Counted from the first letter of the stretch, positions 40,671 through 49,375 are shown. The stretch: DNA of 64,000 nucleotides from UBA9732 sp963599445 (GCA_963599445.1 CAVBWZ010000002.1:62001-126000), one strand, 5' to 3'. The notes: generated by a model from the letters alone, not told the origin. Numbers and translations: made by a program.

Positions 40671-41332
40671 CGGCTACGGACAACCCCTATCTTTGGACAC
40701 CTGATGTTTTCAGGGCACATGGAGCACTTTGGACTCACGCTCGTGCATATCTCCTGTCCGTATGAAACCAAAAGCTCGTTCAATGGAATCCAGAACCTCT
40801 TTGGCATGATCTTCATGAGAGCCTTCTCGCTTTCCTCAGGAGTCTTGGTCCTTATCCATCCAAGGCGGTTGGAGATCTGGTGCACGTGGCAGTCCACGCA
40901 TATTGCATCTATGCCAAAGCCAAGGTTCAAAGTCAGGTTCGCCGTCTTTATTCCAACTCCAGGCAGAGCCATGAGTTCTTCTACATTGTCAGGAACCTTG
41001 CCGTCATATTCGTCTACGAGGATCTGTGATATCTGCCTTATCTGAGATGCCTTTCGCTTGTAGAAACCTGCTGGGTATATGAGCTCTGCTACGGAGTCTT
41101 CGTCCAATTCCAACATCCTTTGAGGTGTTGGAGCCTTGGAAAGAAGCCTCTGTGAGGCGTTCAGGGTGACATCATCCTTCGTCCGCAGGGATATCACAGT
41201 TGAAATGAGTACAGAGAATGGATCCTGTTTCTCAACCGCCACAAGGGAAACGGCTGGAAGTTTCTTGCCAAGTGCTGCAAGCGCCGAGTTGAACTCATCG
41301 AATATACCGTCGAAGTATCGTTCATCTTCCAT
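40667..41332 (-). CDS. nth: Endonuclease III
   Basis: DNA glycosylase/AP lyase for oxidised pyrimidines. The helix-hairpin-helix LPGVGIKTAN holds the catalytic Lys, VDCHV the catalytic Asp, and the C-terminus has the 4Fe-4S pattern C-x6-C-x2-C-x5-C (CTSVSPKCSMCPENIRC). 221 residues. The ATG at 41332 lies within the end of the upstream gene (11-base overlap), so both form an operon; a longer reading to 41563 would be out-of-frame coding of that gene. Confidence 0.93.
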   Translation of the reverse strand: MEDERYFDGIFDEFNSALAALGKKLPAVSLVAVEKQDPFSVLISTVISLRTKDDVTLNASQRLLSKAPTPQRMLELDEDSVAELIYPAGFYKRKASQIRQISQILVDEYDGKVPDNVEELMALPGVGIKTANLTLNLGFGIDAICVDCHVHQISNRLGWIRTKTPEESEKALMKIMPKRFWIPLNELLVSYGQEICTSVSPKCSMCPENIRCPKIGVVRSR

Positions 41333-42212
41333 CGTACTTGAACTCCAAGTCGAATGTTCCGTCCATTGCTTCAGATATTTCAGTGCAGACGGTCTCCTTT
41401 TTGAGCGGAATGGCATTTGCAAGGCCGCTAAGGTCAGGAAGGACCATTCCATAGAGCTGCTTGGATGGAACAATCGTCGAGTACCTGTAATCCACGACCC
41501 ACGATATGGTGTCGTCCGTCTCAAACACGTTGTAGAACCCTTCAAGGTGCGGGCACATTCCAAGGACTATGCCAAGCCTATTCATCTCCTGAATGGTATT
41601 GGATACGAAGAAACGGCTTGCATCTTCGTTGATGTACTCGTTCACCATCCCTGTCTGGAACTGGGACATGATGGTCTCATTGTACACGCTCCCCTTTGAA
41701 TCCGATACTATTGCAATGTTCTGGGACATTGAAGCTATTTTCTTCGCTATGGCGGACGCTGCACTTCTCCAACCGCTTTCAGGGTTGGGGATGAGCGTGG
41801 CATCGAAAAGGGCACTCCCTTCGCCATATATTCCATAAACCGCGGCGTCTTCAAGGATGGAAGATGCCTCCACGTTGTATTCTACGATCTTCGAAGAGGT
41901 CAAAGGTCCCAAAAGGACCACTCCATCCCCCACTTCGTCGTTCAGGTCATACATGAACGATTCAAGGCTCTGGGAATCGGAGAACACAGAGGCATCGGGC
42001 TGTAGGATGATGAGGCGGTGCCATTTGCGTGCTAGAGTGGACCTCATGCGGGAGAACTCCCTTTTGGGCATGACGAGGGACCAGGCGGCGTCAGACACGA
42101 CCACAAAGCGCCGTGCGGTGAGAAGGAATGTGCCTGTGGCGGCGGCCATTACGGCTACGATGACGGCCATTGCAATGAGTATGCGTTTTGCTGTCCTGGA
42201 TAGTCTTCTCAT
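41322..42212 (-). CDS. Membrane-anchored periplasmic-binding-like protein
   Basis: A 296-residue protein with one N-terminal membrane helix (about residues 10-32) and an external domain. SDAAWSLVMPKREFSRMRST and GVVLLGPLTSSKIVEYN suggest a type I periplasmic-binding fold as in sugar-binding or ABC surface proteins, but no ligand or partner genes are present. No ribosome-binding site; TTGCCA, 17 bases and TAAAGT ending seven bases before the ATG suggest a leaderless mRNA. It overlaps nth. The start is inferred from this promoter and the basic MRRLSRTAKR end; upstream in-frame ATGs exist. Confidence 0.65.
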   Translation of the reverse strand: MRRLSRTAKRILIAMAVIVAVMAAATGTFLLTARRFVVVSDAAWSLVMPKREFSRMRSTLARKWHRLIILQPDASVFSDSQSLESFMYDLNDEVGDGVVLLGPLTSSKIVEYNVEASSILEDAAVYGIYGEGSALFDATLIPNPESGWRSAASAIAKKIASMSQNIAIVSDSKGSVYNETIMSQFQTGMVNEYINEDASRFFVSNTIQEMNRLGIVLGMCPHLEGFYNVFETDDTISWVVDYRYSTIVPSKQLYGMVLPDLSGLANAIPLKKETVCTEISEAMDGTFDLEFKYDGR

Positions 42213-42219
42213 GGTTTGA

Positions 42220-42270
42220 ACTTTAGAACCTTGGACGGTTTTTGGCAATGCCATTATGCACTTGTGGCAT
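42220..42270. promoter_or_regulatory. Promoter of the binding-protein-like gene, with dyads
   Basis: On the reverse strand TGGCAA at 42243-42248 is the TTGCCA -35 box and ACTTTA at 42220-42225 the TAAAGT -10 box. TGGCAATGCCA, a perfect 11-base palindrome, covers the -35 box, and ATGCCA/TGGCAT repeats follow up to 42270, so a repressor site between this gene and fba is plausible. Confidence 0.45.
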
Positions 42271-42297
42271 ATTGGACGTCTTGAAGGTGTGGTTTTA

Positions 42298-42327
42298 TTG
42301 ACGCTTTGGCCCTCGAATGGGTAATAT
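42298..42327 (+). promoter_or_regulatory. Promoter of fba
   Basis: TTGACG and TAATAT are 18 bases apart; transcription would begin near 42334, leaving a leader of about 16 bases with AGGAG. Confidence 0.65.
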
Positions 42328-42349
42328 TGGGGCATAGGAGATTACCTAG

Positions 42350-43342
42350 ATGACATCTTATAAAGAGTTGGGACTGGTGAACACCCGTGATATGTTCGCC
42401 AAGGCAGTTAAAGGTGGGTATGCCATTCCTGCTTACAACTTCAACAACATGGAGCAGCTTCAGGCTATCATCATGGCTTGTGTAGAGACCAAGTCACCTG
42501 TCATCCTTCAGGTTTCAAAGGGTGCTAGGGACTATGCGAACATCAACCTTCTCAGGAACATGGCCAGAGGAGCAACGGAGTATGCACACGAACTTGGATA
42601 CGATATCCCAATCGTTCTCCATCTCGACCACGGCGACAGCTTTGAGACATGCAAGGACTGCATCGACAACGGCTTCTCATCCGTCATGATCGATGGTTCC
42701 AGCCTTCCATACGAAGAGAACGTTGCAGTGACCAAGAAGGTCGTCGAATATGCACATCAGTTCGATGTCACAGTCGAAGGCGAGCTTGGTGTCCTTGCCG
42801 GAATCGAGGATGAGGTCTCCTCCGCCGTCTCCCACTACACACAGCCTTCAGAAGTAATCGACTTCGTTTCAAAGACCGGTGTCGATTCACTTGCAATCTC
42901 CATTGGTACAAGCCATGGCGCAAACAAGTTCACTCCAGAGCAGTGCACACGCAATGCCGATGGAATCCTCATTCCACCTCCACTTCGTTTCGACATCCTT
43001 GCAGAGATAGAGAAGAAGCTCCCAGGCTTCCCAATCGTCCTCCACGGCTCTTCGTCAGTTCCACAGGAATATGTGAAGATGATCAACGAGCACGGCGGAA
43101 AGCTCAAGGACAGCGTTGGAATCCCAGAGGAACAGCTCAGACAGGCTGCAAAGAGCGCAGTGTGCAAGATCAACATAGACAGCGACGGCCGTCTTGCAAT
43201 GACAGGCACAATCAGAAAGGTATTCGACGAGCATCCTGAAGTGTTCGACCCAAGAAAGTACCTTGGTCCTGCACGTGAGGCCCTCAAGCAGATGTACGAG
43301 CACAAGAACCGCGACGTCCTTGGCTCTGCAGGCAAGGCTTGA
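42350..43342 (+). CDS. fba: Class II fructose-bisphosphate aldolase
   Basis: Zinc-dependent aldolase of glycolysis and gluconeogenesis. HLDHGDS near residue 82 provides the catalytic Asp and a zinc His, VEGELG near residue 140 and SIGTSHG near residue 180 further ligands, and VLHGSSSVP the phosphate-binding loop. At 330 residues it belongs to the FbaA-like group seen in Treponema and related bacteria. AGGAG with 9-base spacing supports the start. Single-gene transcript with strong promoter and terminator. Confidence 0.94.
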   Translation: MTSYKELGLVNTRDMFAKAVKGGYAIPAYNFNNMEQLQAIIMACVETKSPVILQVSKGARDYANINLLRNMARGATEYAHELGYDIPIVLHLDHGDSFETCKDCIDNGFSSVMIDGSSLPYEENVAVTKKVVEYAHQFDVTVEGELGVLAGIEDEVSSAVSHYTQPSEVIDFVSKTGVDSLAISIGTSHGANKFTPEQCTRNADGILIPPPLRFDILAEIEKKLPGFPIVLHGSSSVPQEYVKMINEHGGKLKDSVGIPEEQLRQAAKSAVCKINIDSDGRLAMTGTIRKVFDEHPEVFDPRKYLGPAREALKQMYEHKNRDVLGSAGKA

Positions 43343-43369
43343 TTGGTTTGCTGGTTTGTGGCAGTTTTG

Positions 43370-43401
43370 GACCGCTCGATTCGTCGGGCGGTCTTTTTTT
43401 G
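43370..43401 (+). terminator. Terminator behind fba
   Basis: GACCGC and GCGGTC enclose a 12-base loop and are followed by seven T. Confidence 0.9.
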
Positions 43402-43490
43402 AAAGCAGTACAGCATCCACCGTTTAGCACAAAGACATCGGTTTTTGGGTGTTTTATGCCATAATTTGGGTCTTGGAATGCAATTGCTCT

Positions 43491-43519
43491 TTGACAGCGA
43501 CATGCGTTCATGGTATATT
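43491..43519 (+). promoter_or_regulatory. Promoter of infC-rpmI-rplT
   Basis: TTGACA and TATATT are exactly 17 bases apart. The leader of about 70 bases contains CCTTC/GGAAGG, which can form a hairpin. Confidence 0.75.
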
Positions 43520-43597
43520 TTCCTTCGCGGGAATAGGAAGGACTGTATGTCTATGCCCGTATAAACTTTATTTTCGTTTTGATATTGAGAGGTAAGC

Positions 43598-44143
43598 TTG
43601 GCTACAAAGGAACTTAGGATCAACAGGCAGATACGTGCAAAGGAAGTATTCCTGATTGATGACGAGAATCAGAAAAAAGGTGTTATGAACTTCTTCGATG
43701 CTTTGGCTTTGGCCGAAGAGGCTGGTTTGGATTTGGTTGAGATCTCACCAAATGCGAATCCTCCGGTGTGCAAGATAATCGACTACGGCAAGTTCAGATA
43801 CGAGCAGCAGAAGAAACTCAAGGAAGCCAAGAAGAACCAGACCATCATCAAGATGAGAGAGATAAGGATGCAGCCCAAGATCGACAAGCACGACCTTGAG
43901 GTCAAGTCCAAGGCCATTGGGGAGTTCCTTGCAGAAGGAGACAAGTGCAAGGTTACGATTCGTTTCAGAGGCAGGGAACTTGCACACACGGAGCTTGGAA
44001 AGGAAGTTCTGGACAAGATACTTGAAATGCTTTCTGAAAAAGAAGTACTATACAACGTGGATTCGCAGCCTGCTATGGAAGGAAGGAACATGTCAATGCT
44101 TCTCAGCCCTTCGAAGCAGAATGCTAAGAAACCGGCAAAATGA
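43598..44143 (+). CDS. infC: Translation initiation factor IF-3
   Basis: IF-3 proofreads start codons and blocks early subunit joining. The N-terminal RINRQIRAKEVFLID, the linker KEAKKNQTIIKMREIRMQPK and the C-terminal RFRGRELAHTELG are characteristic; 181 residues. The start is TTG, with AGAGGT four bases before it and no ATG nearby in frame. Since IF-3 itself discriminates against rare start codons, this offers self-limiting translation, as the AUU start does in E. coli. It leads the usual infC-rpmI-rplT operon. Confidence 0.95.
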   Translation: MATKELRINRQIRAKEVFLIDDENQKKGVMNFFDALALAEEAGLDLVEISPNANPPVCKIIDYGKFRYEQQKKLKEAKKNQTIIKMREIRMQPKIDKHDLEVKSKAIGEFLAEGDKCKVTIRFRGRELAHTELGKEVLDKILEMLSEKEVLYNVDSQPAMEGRNMSMLLSPSKQNAKKPAK

Positions 44144-44194
44144 CCTCCGTATGGAGGTTGAATCAGCAGTTGCTGGGGGTTCTTGTTCCCCAGC
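44144..44194 (+). promoter_or_regulatory. Two hairpins between infC and rpmI
   Basis: CCTCC/GGAGG with a 4-base loop starts directly after the infC stop, and GCTGGGG/CCCCAGC with a 9-base loop follows. They precede the rpmI ribosome-binding site AAGGGG and could be the target of ribosomal protein L20, which controls this operon in E. coli and Bacillus. Confidence 0.5.
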
Positions 44195-44215
44195 GGCGCT
44201 TAGAAGGGGCAGTTT

Positions 44216-44416
44216 ATGTCTAGCAAGATGAAAACAAGAAAGTCCGCTGCAAAGCGGTACAAGGTCACCGGAACTGGCAAGATCAAGTTCAAGAAGCAGG
44301 GTCTTCGCCATATTCTCACCAAGAAGAGCACCAAGCGCAAGAGAAATCTCCGTGCATCTGGTATTCTCGCCGAATCGGAAGCAAAGAACGTTAGAAAGAT
44401 GCTTCCTTATGCATGA
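44216..44416 (+). CDS. rpmI: Ribosomal protein L35
   Basis: A 66-residue, highly basic large-subunit protein. MSSKMKTRKSAAKRYKVTGT and KKQGLRHILTKKSTKRKRNL match L35, which packs against 23S rRNA. AAGGGG precedes the ATG. It lies between infC and rplT in the canonical order. Confidence 0.96.
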   Translation: MSSKMKTRKSAAKRYKVTGTGKIKFKKQGLRHILTKKSTKRKRNLRASGILAESEAKNVRKMLPYA

Positions 44417-44433
44417 TTGGGAGGGTGTGAATT

Positions 44434-44793
44434 ATGCCAAGAGCAGTTGACGGAACCAAACACAAGGACAGACGTAAGAAGATCATGAACCTTGCAAAAG
44501 GTTATTATGGTCGCAGAAGCACGAACAACCGCATTGCTAAGGATGCAGTTGCAAAGGCTGGACAGTACGCATACCGCGGCAGAAAGGAGAAGAAGAGAGA
44601 TTTCAGAAAGCTCTGGATCGCAAGAATCTCCGCTGCTGTCAGGGCTGAGGGTCTTACCTACTCCCAGTTCATGCATGCTCTGAAGATTTCCAACATCGAA
44701 ATCAACAGAAAGGTCCTTTCCAACATGGCAATTGAAGACAAGGCAACATTCAGCGCCTTGGTTGCAACGGCCAAGAAGGCAATCAACGTCTGA
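44434..44793 (+). CDS. rplT: Ribosomal protein L20
   Basis: An early-binding large-subunit protein of 119 residues. The long basic N-terminal helix (HKDRRKKIMNLAKGYYGRRS) penetrates 23S rRNA, and the globular end with FMHALKISNIEINRKVLSNM is the part that also binds operon mRNA in other bacteria. Gap to rpmI 17 bases; a strong terminator follows. Confidence 0.96.
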   Translation: MPRAVDGTKHKDRRKKIMNLAKGYYGRRSTNNRIAKDAVAKAGQYAYRGRKEKKRDFRKLWIARISAAVRAEGLTYSQFMHALKISNIEINRKVLSNMAIEDKATFSALVATAKKAINV

Positions 44794-44801
44794 CGGACAT
44801 G

Positions 44802-44829
44802 AGCCTGCACCAACATGCAGGCTTTTTTT
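44802..44829 (+). terminator. Terminator behind rplT
   Basis: AGCCTGCA and TGCAGGCT pair around six bases, followed by T residues. Confidence 0.9.
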
Positions 44830-44858
44830 GAAGATACAAAGGGGTATGGAGGCAAGAA

Positions 44859-45239
44859 ATGACGGTTTATGAAAACATGCTGTTGCTTGAGGAAAGGGTT
44901 AAGAAGGCAGTTGCATATATCAACAGACTCAGGACCGACAACGAGGGTCTTAAGAGGGATATAAAGCTCATAACCAGTCATAACCAGGAACTTCAGGCCT
45001 ATGTAGACAACTACAAGGAAGACACGGAGCGCATCAACAAGAGCATTGAGGCATCTCTTGAAAGCCTCAACGAAGTTGGTCTCGACAACCTTGATCTCAG
45101 TATCGATGACCTTGAGACGGCTGAAGCGTTCTCCGCTCTTGGTGGAGACGCTGTGGACGCGGCTTTGGACCTTGGAGACATCTCCGGACTGGACGACCTC
45201 TCCACGGATGAGATTCAGACACCTGATATAGACCTTTGA
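44859..45239 (+). CDS. Coiled-coil protein, possibly ZapB-like
   Basis: A 126-residue soluble protein. Residues 1-70 form a heptad-rich coiled coil (LLLEERVKKAVAYINRLRTD and onwards); the last 50 residues are strongly acidic and Leu/Asp-rich without bases. The coil resembles short division-associated proteins such as ZapB, which is only a suggestion. GGAGG six bases before the ATG and its own terminator support an independent gene. Confidence 0.7.
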   Translation: MTVYENMLLLEERVKKAVAYINRLRTDNEGLKRDIKLITSHNQELQAYVDNYKEDTERINKSIEASLESLNEVGLDNLDLSIDDLETAEAFSALGGDAVDAALDLGDISGLDDLSTDEIQTPDIDL

Positions 45240-45265
45240 GTTCCATCCCCTATTTGCAACGTTAC

Positions 45266-45294
45266 GGCCACTGCTGACATGCAGTGGTCTTTTT
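45266..45294 (+). terminator. Terminator behind the coiled-coil gene
   Basis: GCCACTGC and GCAGTGGT pair around six bases, followed by T residues. Confidence 0.85.
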
Positions 45295-45339
45295 GTTTCA
45301 TTCGCTGTGAGATTATGGTTTTACTTGGTCTCTACACCT

Positions 45340-45475
45340 GCTACAAGCGCCACAACCTCTACAATTGCTACAGATGCGACAGGTGCCACAGAGTCGCTAC
45401 AGATTCGTGTATTCGCTCTATTCTGATGCGTCCTGGTGCGCCGTAGTCCGCCGTAATGCGCCATACTCCGCCCAC
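45340..45475. repeat. Two adjacent arrays, 9-bp (CTACA type) and 10-bp (TGCGCC type)
   Basis: At about 45340-45410 seven 9-bp units such as TGCTACAAG, CGCCACAAC and CTCTACAAT follow each other. At 45425-45474 five exact 10-bp units follow: GATGCGTCCT, GGTGCGCCGT, AGTCCGCCGT, AATGCGCCAT, ACTCCGCCCA. Neither is coding. Confidence 0.65.
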
Positions 45476-45672
45476 CAACGCCAATTCGGATTCTGTGGAT
45501 GCCAAGGTAGACAGAGTGGCTAGAAAGGCTAAAGGAGCCAAAAACGGAAGAGGAAAACCTTAGCAATGCAAAAGAACTTTGCCAAAAGAACCAAAAAAAA
45601 CTTCCAAAAAACCTTTGCAAATCACAATTCCTGTGTTAGCCTTGAATTAAGGAGAGTGGTTAGGGAGAGCCC
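45476..45672. other. A-rich leader of the sigma-like gene
   Basis: No gene. A-tracts (CCAAAAAAAA, CCAAAAAACC) lie upstream of TTGCAA near 45624; no convincing -10 box. The end holds GGGAG before the next ATG. Confidence 0.3.
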
Positions 45673-46815
45673 ATGAACAAAGACTGTTCCAATGAGGGGC
45701 GGTTGGCTGACTTGGTTCAGAAGTTTGTAGCACTGAACGGGAAGAACCCTACCGAAACGCGACACATGAGAAGGTTGTACAGGTCAATAAGGAACCTGTG
45801 TCTTGTCAGGGTCTATACCCAACCTTCCATCAGAAAACTGATTCCAGAAGACGAAATGTCCGGCTTCATACTTGAGTTGGATTCGAATCTGAAGGCGATC
45901 CTCTTCAAGTACGACCCATTGAAACTGGATTTTGATGTATATCTCAAAAAAGCAGCGGAGTTCAAAGCTCTCAATTATCTTACAGCAAAGATGAAAAGAG
46001 ACCGCCTGGAGACAGTAGCCCTCAGAACACATATGAATGAGACATACGAAGACAAATGGGAGATTGACTGGGAGAACCTGCTGCAGGATGACGAACTGTT
46101 CGGCATAGGAAACCAAAAAGCGATCCATACGTTGAGATACATGTGCAGTGAGAGACCAAACTTCCAAAAACGTCTGTTCATATTCGTGTGCACAGTACTT
46201 TTATCCATTCCATCCACGATGCTGGAGAAGCTTTGCAGCAGCTTTGGATTCGACTTCACGCAAACGCTTGTTGTAAACGAATGCATCCACGAGGAGTTGG
46301 AGGATACAGGCAAAATACATGACAGAGATATGTACGTCAGTAAAAGGAATAGAAACTGGTCATGGCTTATGTACTATCAGAACCAGTTCGTTGCAGAAGG
46401 CAACAATGCTCCTGATGAATATGAAAAGCAGCTCATAAAAGAGAAGATAGACCTTTATAAGGAAAGAATGAGCACGGCGAACAATAGGCTGGCTGGAAAA
46501 CGTTCAAAAGTTGGATACCCAGTGATAAGCAAGATCCTCGGAATCCCAGAAGGGACGATTTCATCATCCGTATTTACTGTGAAGAACCTTCTCAAAGCGA
46601 TTCTAATGGATGAAAACGAGTTCAACGAGAATGAAACGGCATTGGGACCAAAGGCTCCAAACGGGCTGCTCTCGATGATAGAAGAATCCAAAGAACACGA
46701 AATCATCAGCCTTGCATTATTCAAGCCCTTTGAAACATTCAACATAGAACACGACGGTGGTTACGGTATGAATTGCGACTTGGAGGGATTGGAAATGGCG
46801 TGTGCCATGGATTGA
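45673..46815 (+). CDS. Unknown protein with sigma-70-like features
   Basis: A 380-residue cytoplasmic protein. Residues 70-115 (FKYDPLKLDFDVYLKKAAEF, then NYLTAKMKRDR) have the pattern of sigma-factor region 2, and residues 295-335 (YPVISKILGIPEGTISSSVF) look like the region 4 helix-turn-helix of the VAxxLGIPxGTVxSR type. The two are separated by an unusually long middle of about 180 residues. It could be an alternative sigma factor or a regulator derived from one. GGGAG precedes the ATG. rdgB follows after 13 bases. Confidence 0.55.
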   Translation: MNKDCSNEGRLADLVQKFVALNGKNPTETRHMRRLYRSIRNLCLVRVYTQPSIRKLIPEDEMSGFILELDSNLKAILFKYDPLKLDFDVYLKKAAEFKALNYLTAKMKRDRLETVALRTHMNETYEDKWEIDWENLLQDDELFGIGNQKAIHTLRYMCSERPNFQKRLFIFVCTVLLSIPSTMLEKLCSSFGFDFTQTLVVNECIHEELEDTGKIHDRDMYVSKRNRNWSWLMYYQNQFVAEGNNAPDEYEKQLIKEKIDLYKERMSTANNRLAGKRSKVGYPVISKILGIPEGTISSSVFTVKNLLKAILMDENEFNENETALGPKAPNGLLSMIEESKEHEIISLALFKPFETFNIEHDGGYGMNCDLEGLEMACAMD

Positions 46816-46828
46816 AAGCGTTAGGCAA

Positions 46829-47452
46829 ATGAATTATCCTCAAACCATGAAGATCATTCTTGCAAGCTCAAACGAGCATAAGAAAAAGGAAATCGAACAG
46901 CTTTTCATTGGCCACGAGATACTTCTACCAAAGGACTTTGGCATTTCATTCGATTGCGAGGAGAACGGCATTACTTTTCTGGAAAACGCCATGATAAAGG
47001 CCAAGGCGCTTCTTGATGCCGCAAAAGGAACCAAAGCCCAAGGAATTCCAGTTCTAGCGGACGATTCAGGACTCATCGTGGATGCACTTCCAGGACAATT
47101 GGGAGTGAGGACCGCAAGGTTTGGGAGCCCTGATGGAAAGACCATCCTGGGAGCAAAGGAAAAATACACCCTGCTCCTTTCAAAGATGGAAGGACTGCCC
47201 AAAGAAAAGAGAAGCGCTCGCTTTGTGTGTGCAATGGTACTGCTCAAGGACGAATGGACGGCTTACTGCGTGCAGGAATCCGCAAGCGGGCGCATATTGG
47301 AACAGCCACAGGGAGAGCACGGCTTTGGATACGATCCAGTATTCTATTGCAACGAAGCCCAAAGCCCAATGGCATTGCTTCCAGAAGGAGACAAGAACCT
47401 CTACAGCCACAGAGGGAAGGCCTCAAGGGCACTGTTGAAACTGATTACCTGA
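46829..47452 (+). CDS. rdgB: XTP/dITP diphosphatase
   Basis: A house-cleaning pyrophosphatase that removes inosine and xanthosine triphosphates. MKIILASSNEHKKKEI is the family N-terminus with the SxNxxK nucleotide loop; LADDSGLIVDAL, GVRTARF, GFGYDPVF and SHRGKAS are all present. The start is uncertain: ATG 46829 has TAGG close upstream, ATG 46847 fits the family but has no site. About 201-207 residues. It probably shares a transcript with the sigma-like gene. Confidence 0.92.
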   Translation: MNYPQTMKIILASSNEHKKKEIEQLFIGHEILLPKDFGISFDCEENGITFLENAMIKAKALLDAAKGTKAQGIPVLADDSGLIVDALPGQLGVRTARFGSPDGKTILGAKEKYTLLLSKMEGLPKEKRSARFVCAMVLLKDEWTAYCVQESASGRILEQPQGEHGFGYDPVFYCNEAQSPMALLPEGDKNLYSHRGKASRALLKLIT

Positions 47453-47516
47453 AGCAAGAACGACCCAATTTCGCAATTTGGTTTGAATTCGATATATTGA
47501 TTATGAGGAGATGAAA

Positions 47517-49298
47517 ATGGCAAACAACATTCCATTGAGAAGTGAAGTCAAGGAAACCGACAAATGGGACCTTTCCAAGCTCTATGCAACGAAGCAGGAC
47601 TGGGAGAAGGACATCAAATTCCTTCAGGAAAGCATAAATAAAGCCTCTTCCTTCAGCGGCAAGCTTGGAGAAGGCCCTGAGAAGCTGCTCGAAGCCCTCA
47701 AATGGGACACGGAGATATCAATCGTCGTAGAAAAGGCATACATCTACGCATCGCTTCACTACTCCGGCGACGCAAGCGACCCAGAGAACCAGAAGATGAT
47801 TGGAATCATCACACAGGTCTATACCGATTATGCTGCGGCCACCAGCTTCATGACACCTGAAATCATTGCAATCGACGCCCTCCCTGAATGGATGAAGGCC
47901 AAGGAGTTCGACGACTACCGTGTAATGCTCACAAAGATTCTCAGGCAGAAGGACCACACACTCTCCCACAAGGAAGAGGAGCTTCTTGCAAAGCAGTCCG
48001 AGCTTCAGGACACACCAAACCAGGCATTTGGAATGCTCACGAACGTTGACATGAACTTTGGAGAGGTAGATGGAACTCCACTTTCACAGAGCACATGGTC
48101 TCAGTTCATGATAAACCCGGACAGAGATGTAAGAAGAAGAGCCTACGAACAGTTCTACAAGACATACGAAGGCCACGAACAGACGATTGCAACCCTGTAT
48201 GCAGGATCCGTCAAACAGGACATCTTCAATGCAAGGGTCAGAGGATTCGAGACGGCGTTGGACAAGGCCCTCTACAGGGACGATGTACCAAGAAGCGTCT
48301 ATACAGGACTCATAGAGGCCGTGCACAAAGCCTTCCCTATCCTCCACAGGTACTATGCCCTTAGGAAGAAGGTCCTCAAGGTCGACGAACTCAGACACTA
48401 CGATGTCTACGTTCCACTTGTAGGTTCCGTAAAGACGCACAAGACATACGAAGAGGCGGCCCAGATAGTAAAGGAAGCCCTCAAGCCACTTGGAAAGGAC
48501 TATACCGATGTAATCTACGCAGGTCTTACGAAGGACCGCTGGGTTGACCGCTATGAGAACAAGGGAAAGAGAAGCGGGGCCTTCTCCAGCGGTGGGTACA
48601 TTGGAGAGCCGTACATCCTCATGAACTACAAGGAGGATGTACTGGGAGACGTCTTCACTTTGGCACATGAAGGTGGGCACAGCATGCACAGCTACTACTC
48701 GAAGAGGAACAACCCATTCCCATGCTACGAGTACACCATCTTCGAGGCCGAGGTTGCATCCACGTTCAACGAGCAGCTCATTGCAAAGTACTTCATGGAC
48801 AATGCAGAGAACGAAGAGATGAAGACCTACATCATAGCAAAGCAGGTGGATGACATCATTGCAACCCTGTTCCGTCAGACGATGTTCGCTGAGTTCGAGC
48901 TTCTTTGCCACACGCAGCAGGAAAGCGGAGAGCCACTTACGGTGGATTCGCTTAGAAAGACATACAGGGGATTGCTTGAAGCCTACTTTGGACCAGAAAT
49001 GCACTTTGAGGACAACTCGGACATGGAGGGTCTTAGGATTCCACACTTCTACAACGCATACTACGTATACAAGTATGCAACGGGAATCTCTGCGGCCATT
49101 GCGCTGTCGGAAAGGGTTCTGAACGGCGGCAAGCAGGAACTTGATGATTACCTTGGATTCCTGAAGTCCGGTGGATCCAAGTTCCCAATCCAGACCCTCA
49201 AGGGCGCTGGTGTGGACATGTCAACGCAGGCCCCTGTGGAGGCGGCGGTGAGGAAGTTCGAAGATCTCCTTACGCAGCTTGAAAAACGCATAGGCTAA
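47517..49298 (+). CDS. pepF: Oligoendopeptidase F
   Basis: An M3B zinc metallopeptidase cutting short peptides in the cytoplasm. LAHEGGHSMHSYY near residue 382 contains HExxH, and FEAEVASTFNEQL supplies the third zinc ligand Glu. 593 residues, full length. GAGGAG lies six bases before the ATG at 47517; an ATG six bases earlier sits directly on that site and is unlikely. It would process peptides imported by the Opp system encoded further down. Confidence 0.94.
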   Translation: MANNIPLRSEVKETDKWDLSKLYATKQDWEKDIKFLQESINKASSFSGKLGEGPEKLLEALKWDTEISIVVEKAYIYASLHYSGDASDPENQKMIGIITQVYTDYAAATSFMTPEIIAIDALPEWMKAKEFDDYRVMLTKILRQKDHTLSHKEEELLAKQSELQDTPNQAFGMLTNVDMNFGEVDGTPLSQSTWSQFMINPDRDVRRRAYEQFYKTYEGHEQTIATLYAGSVKQDIFNARVRGFETALDKALYRDDVPRSVYTGLIEAVHKAFPILHRYYALRKKVLKVDELRHYDVYVPLVGSVKTHKTYEEAAQIVKEALKPLGKDYTDVIYAGLTKDRWVDRYENKGKRSGAFSSGGYIGEPYILMNYKEDVLGDVFTLAHEGGHSMHSYYSKRNNPFPCYEYTIFEAEVASTFNEQLIAKYFMDNAENEEMKTYIIAKQVDDIIATLFRQTMFAEFELLCHTQQESGEPLTVDSLRKTYRGLLEAYFGPEMHFEDNSDMEGLRIPHFYNAYYVYKYATGISAAIALSERVLNGGKQELDDYLGFLKSGGSKFPIQTLKGAGVDMSTQAPVEAAVRKFEDLLTQLEKRIG

Positions 49299-49306
49299 TG
49301 CAATGA

Positions 49307-49334
49307 GGACCTACTCGAAAGGGTAGGTCCTTTT
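49307..49334 (+). terminator. Terminator behind pepF
   Basis: GGACCTAC and GTAGGTCC pair perfectly around eight bases, followed by four T. Confidence 0.85.
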
Positions 49335-49375
49335 CGTATATGAACGGAAGATTCAAAAACAAGGAGGACGGAGTC

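Noticed and set aside
45340..45475. CRISPR array
   Set aside because: Periods of 9 and 10 bases without spacers and without cas genes.
48084..49046. Reverse ORF of 320 codons opposite pepF
   Set aside because: Shadow of a full-length peptidase gene with intact active site on the other strand.
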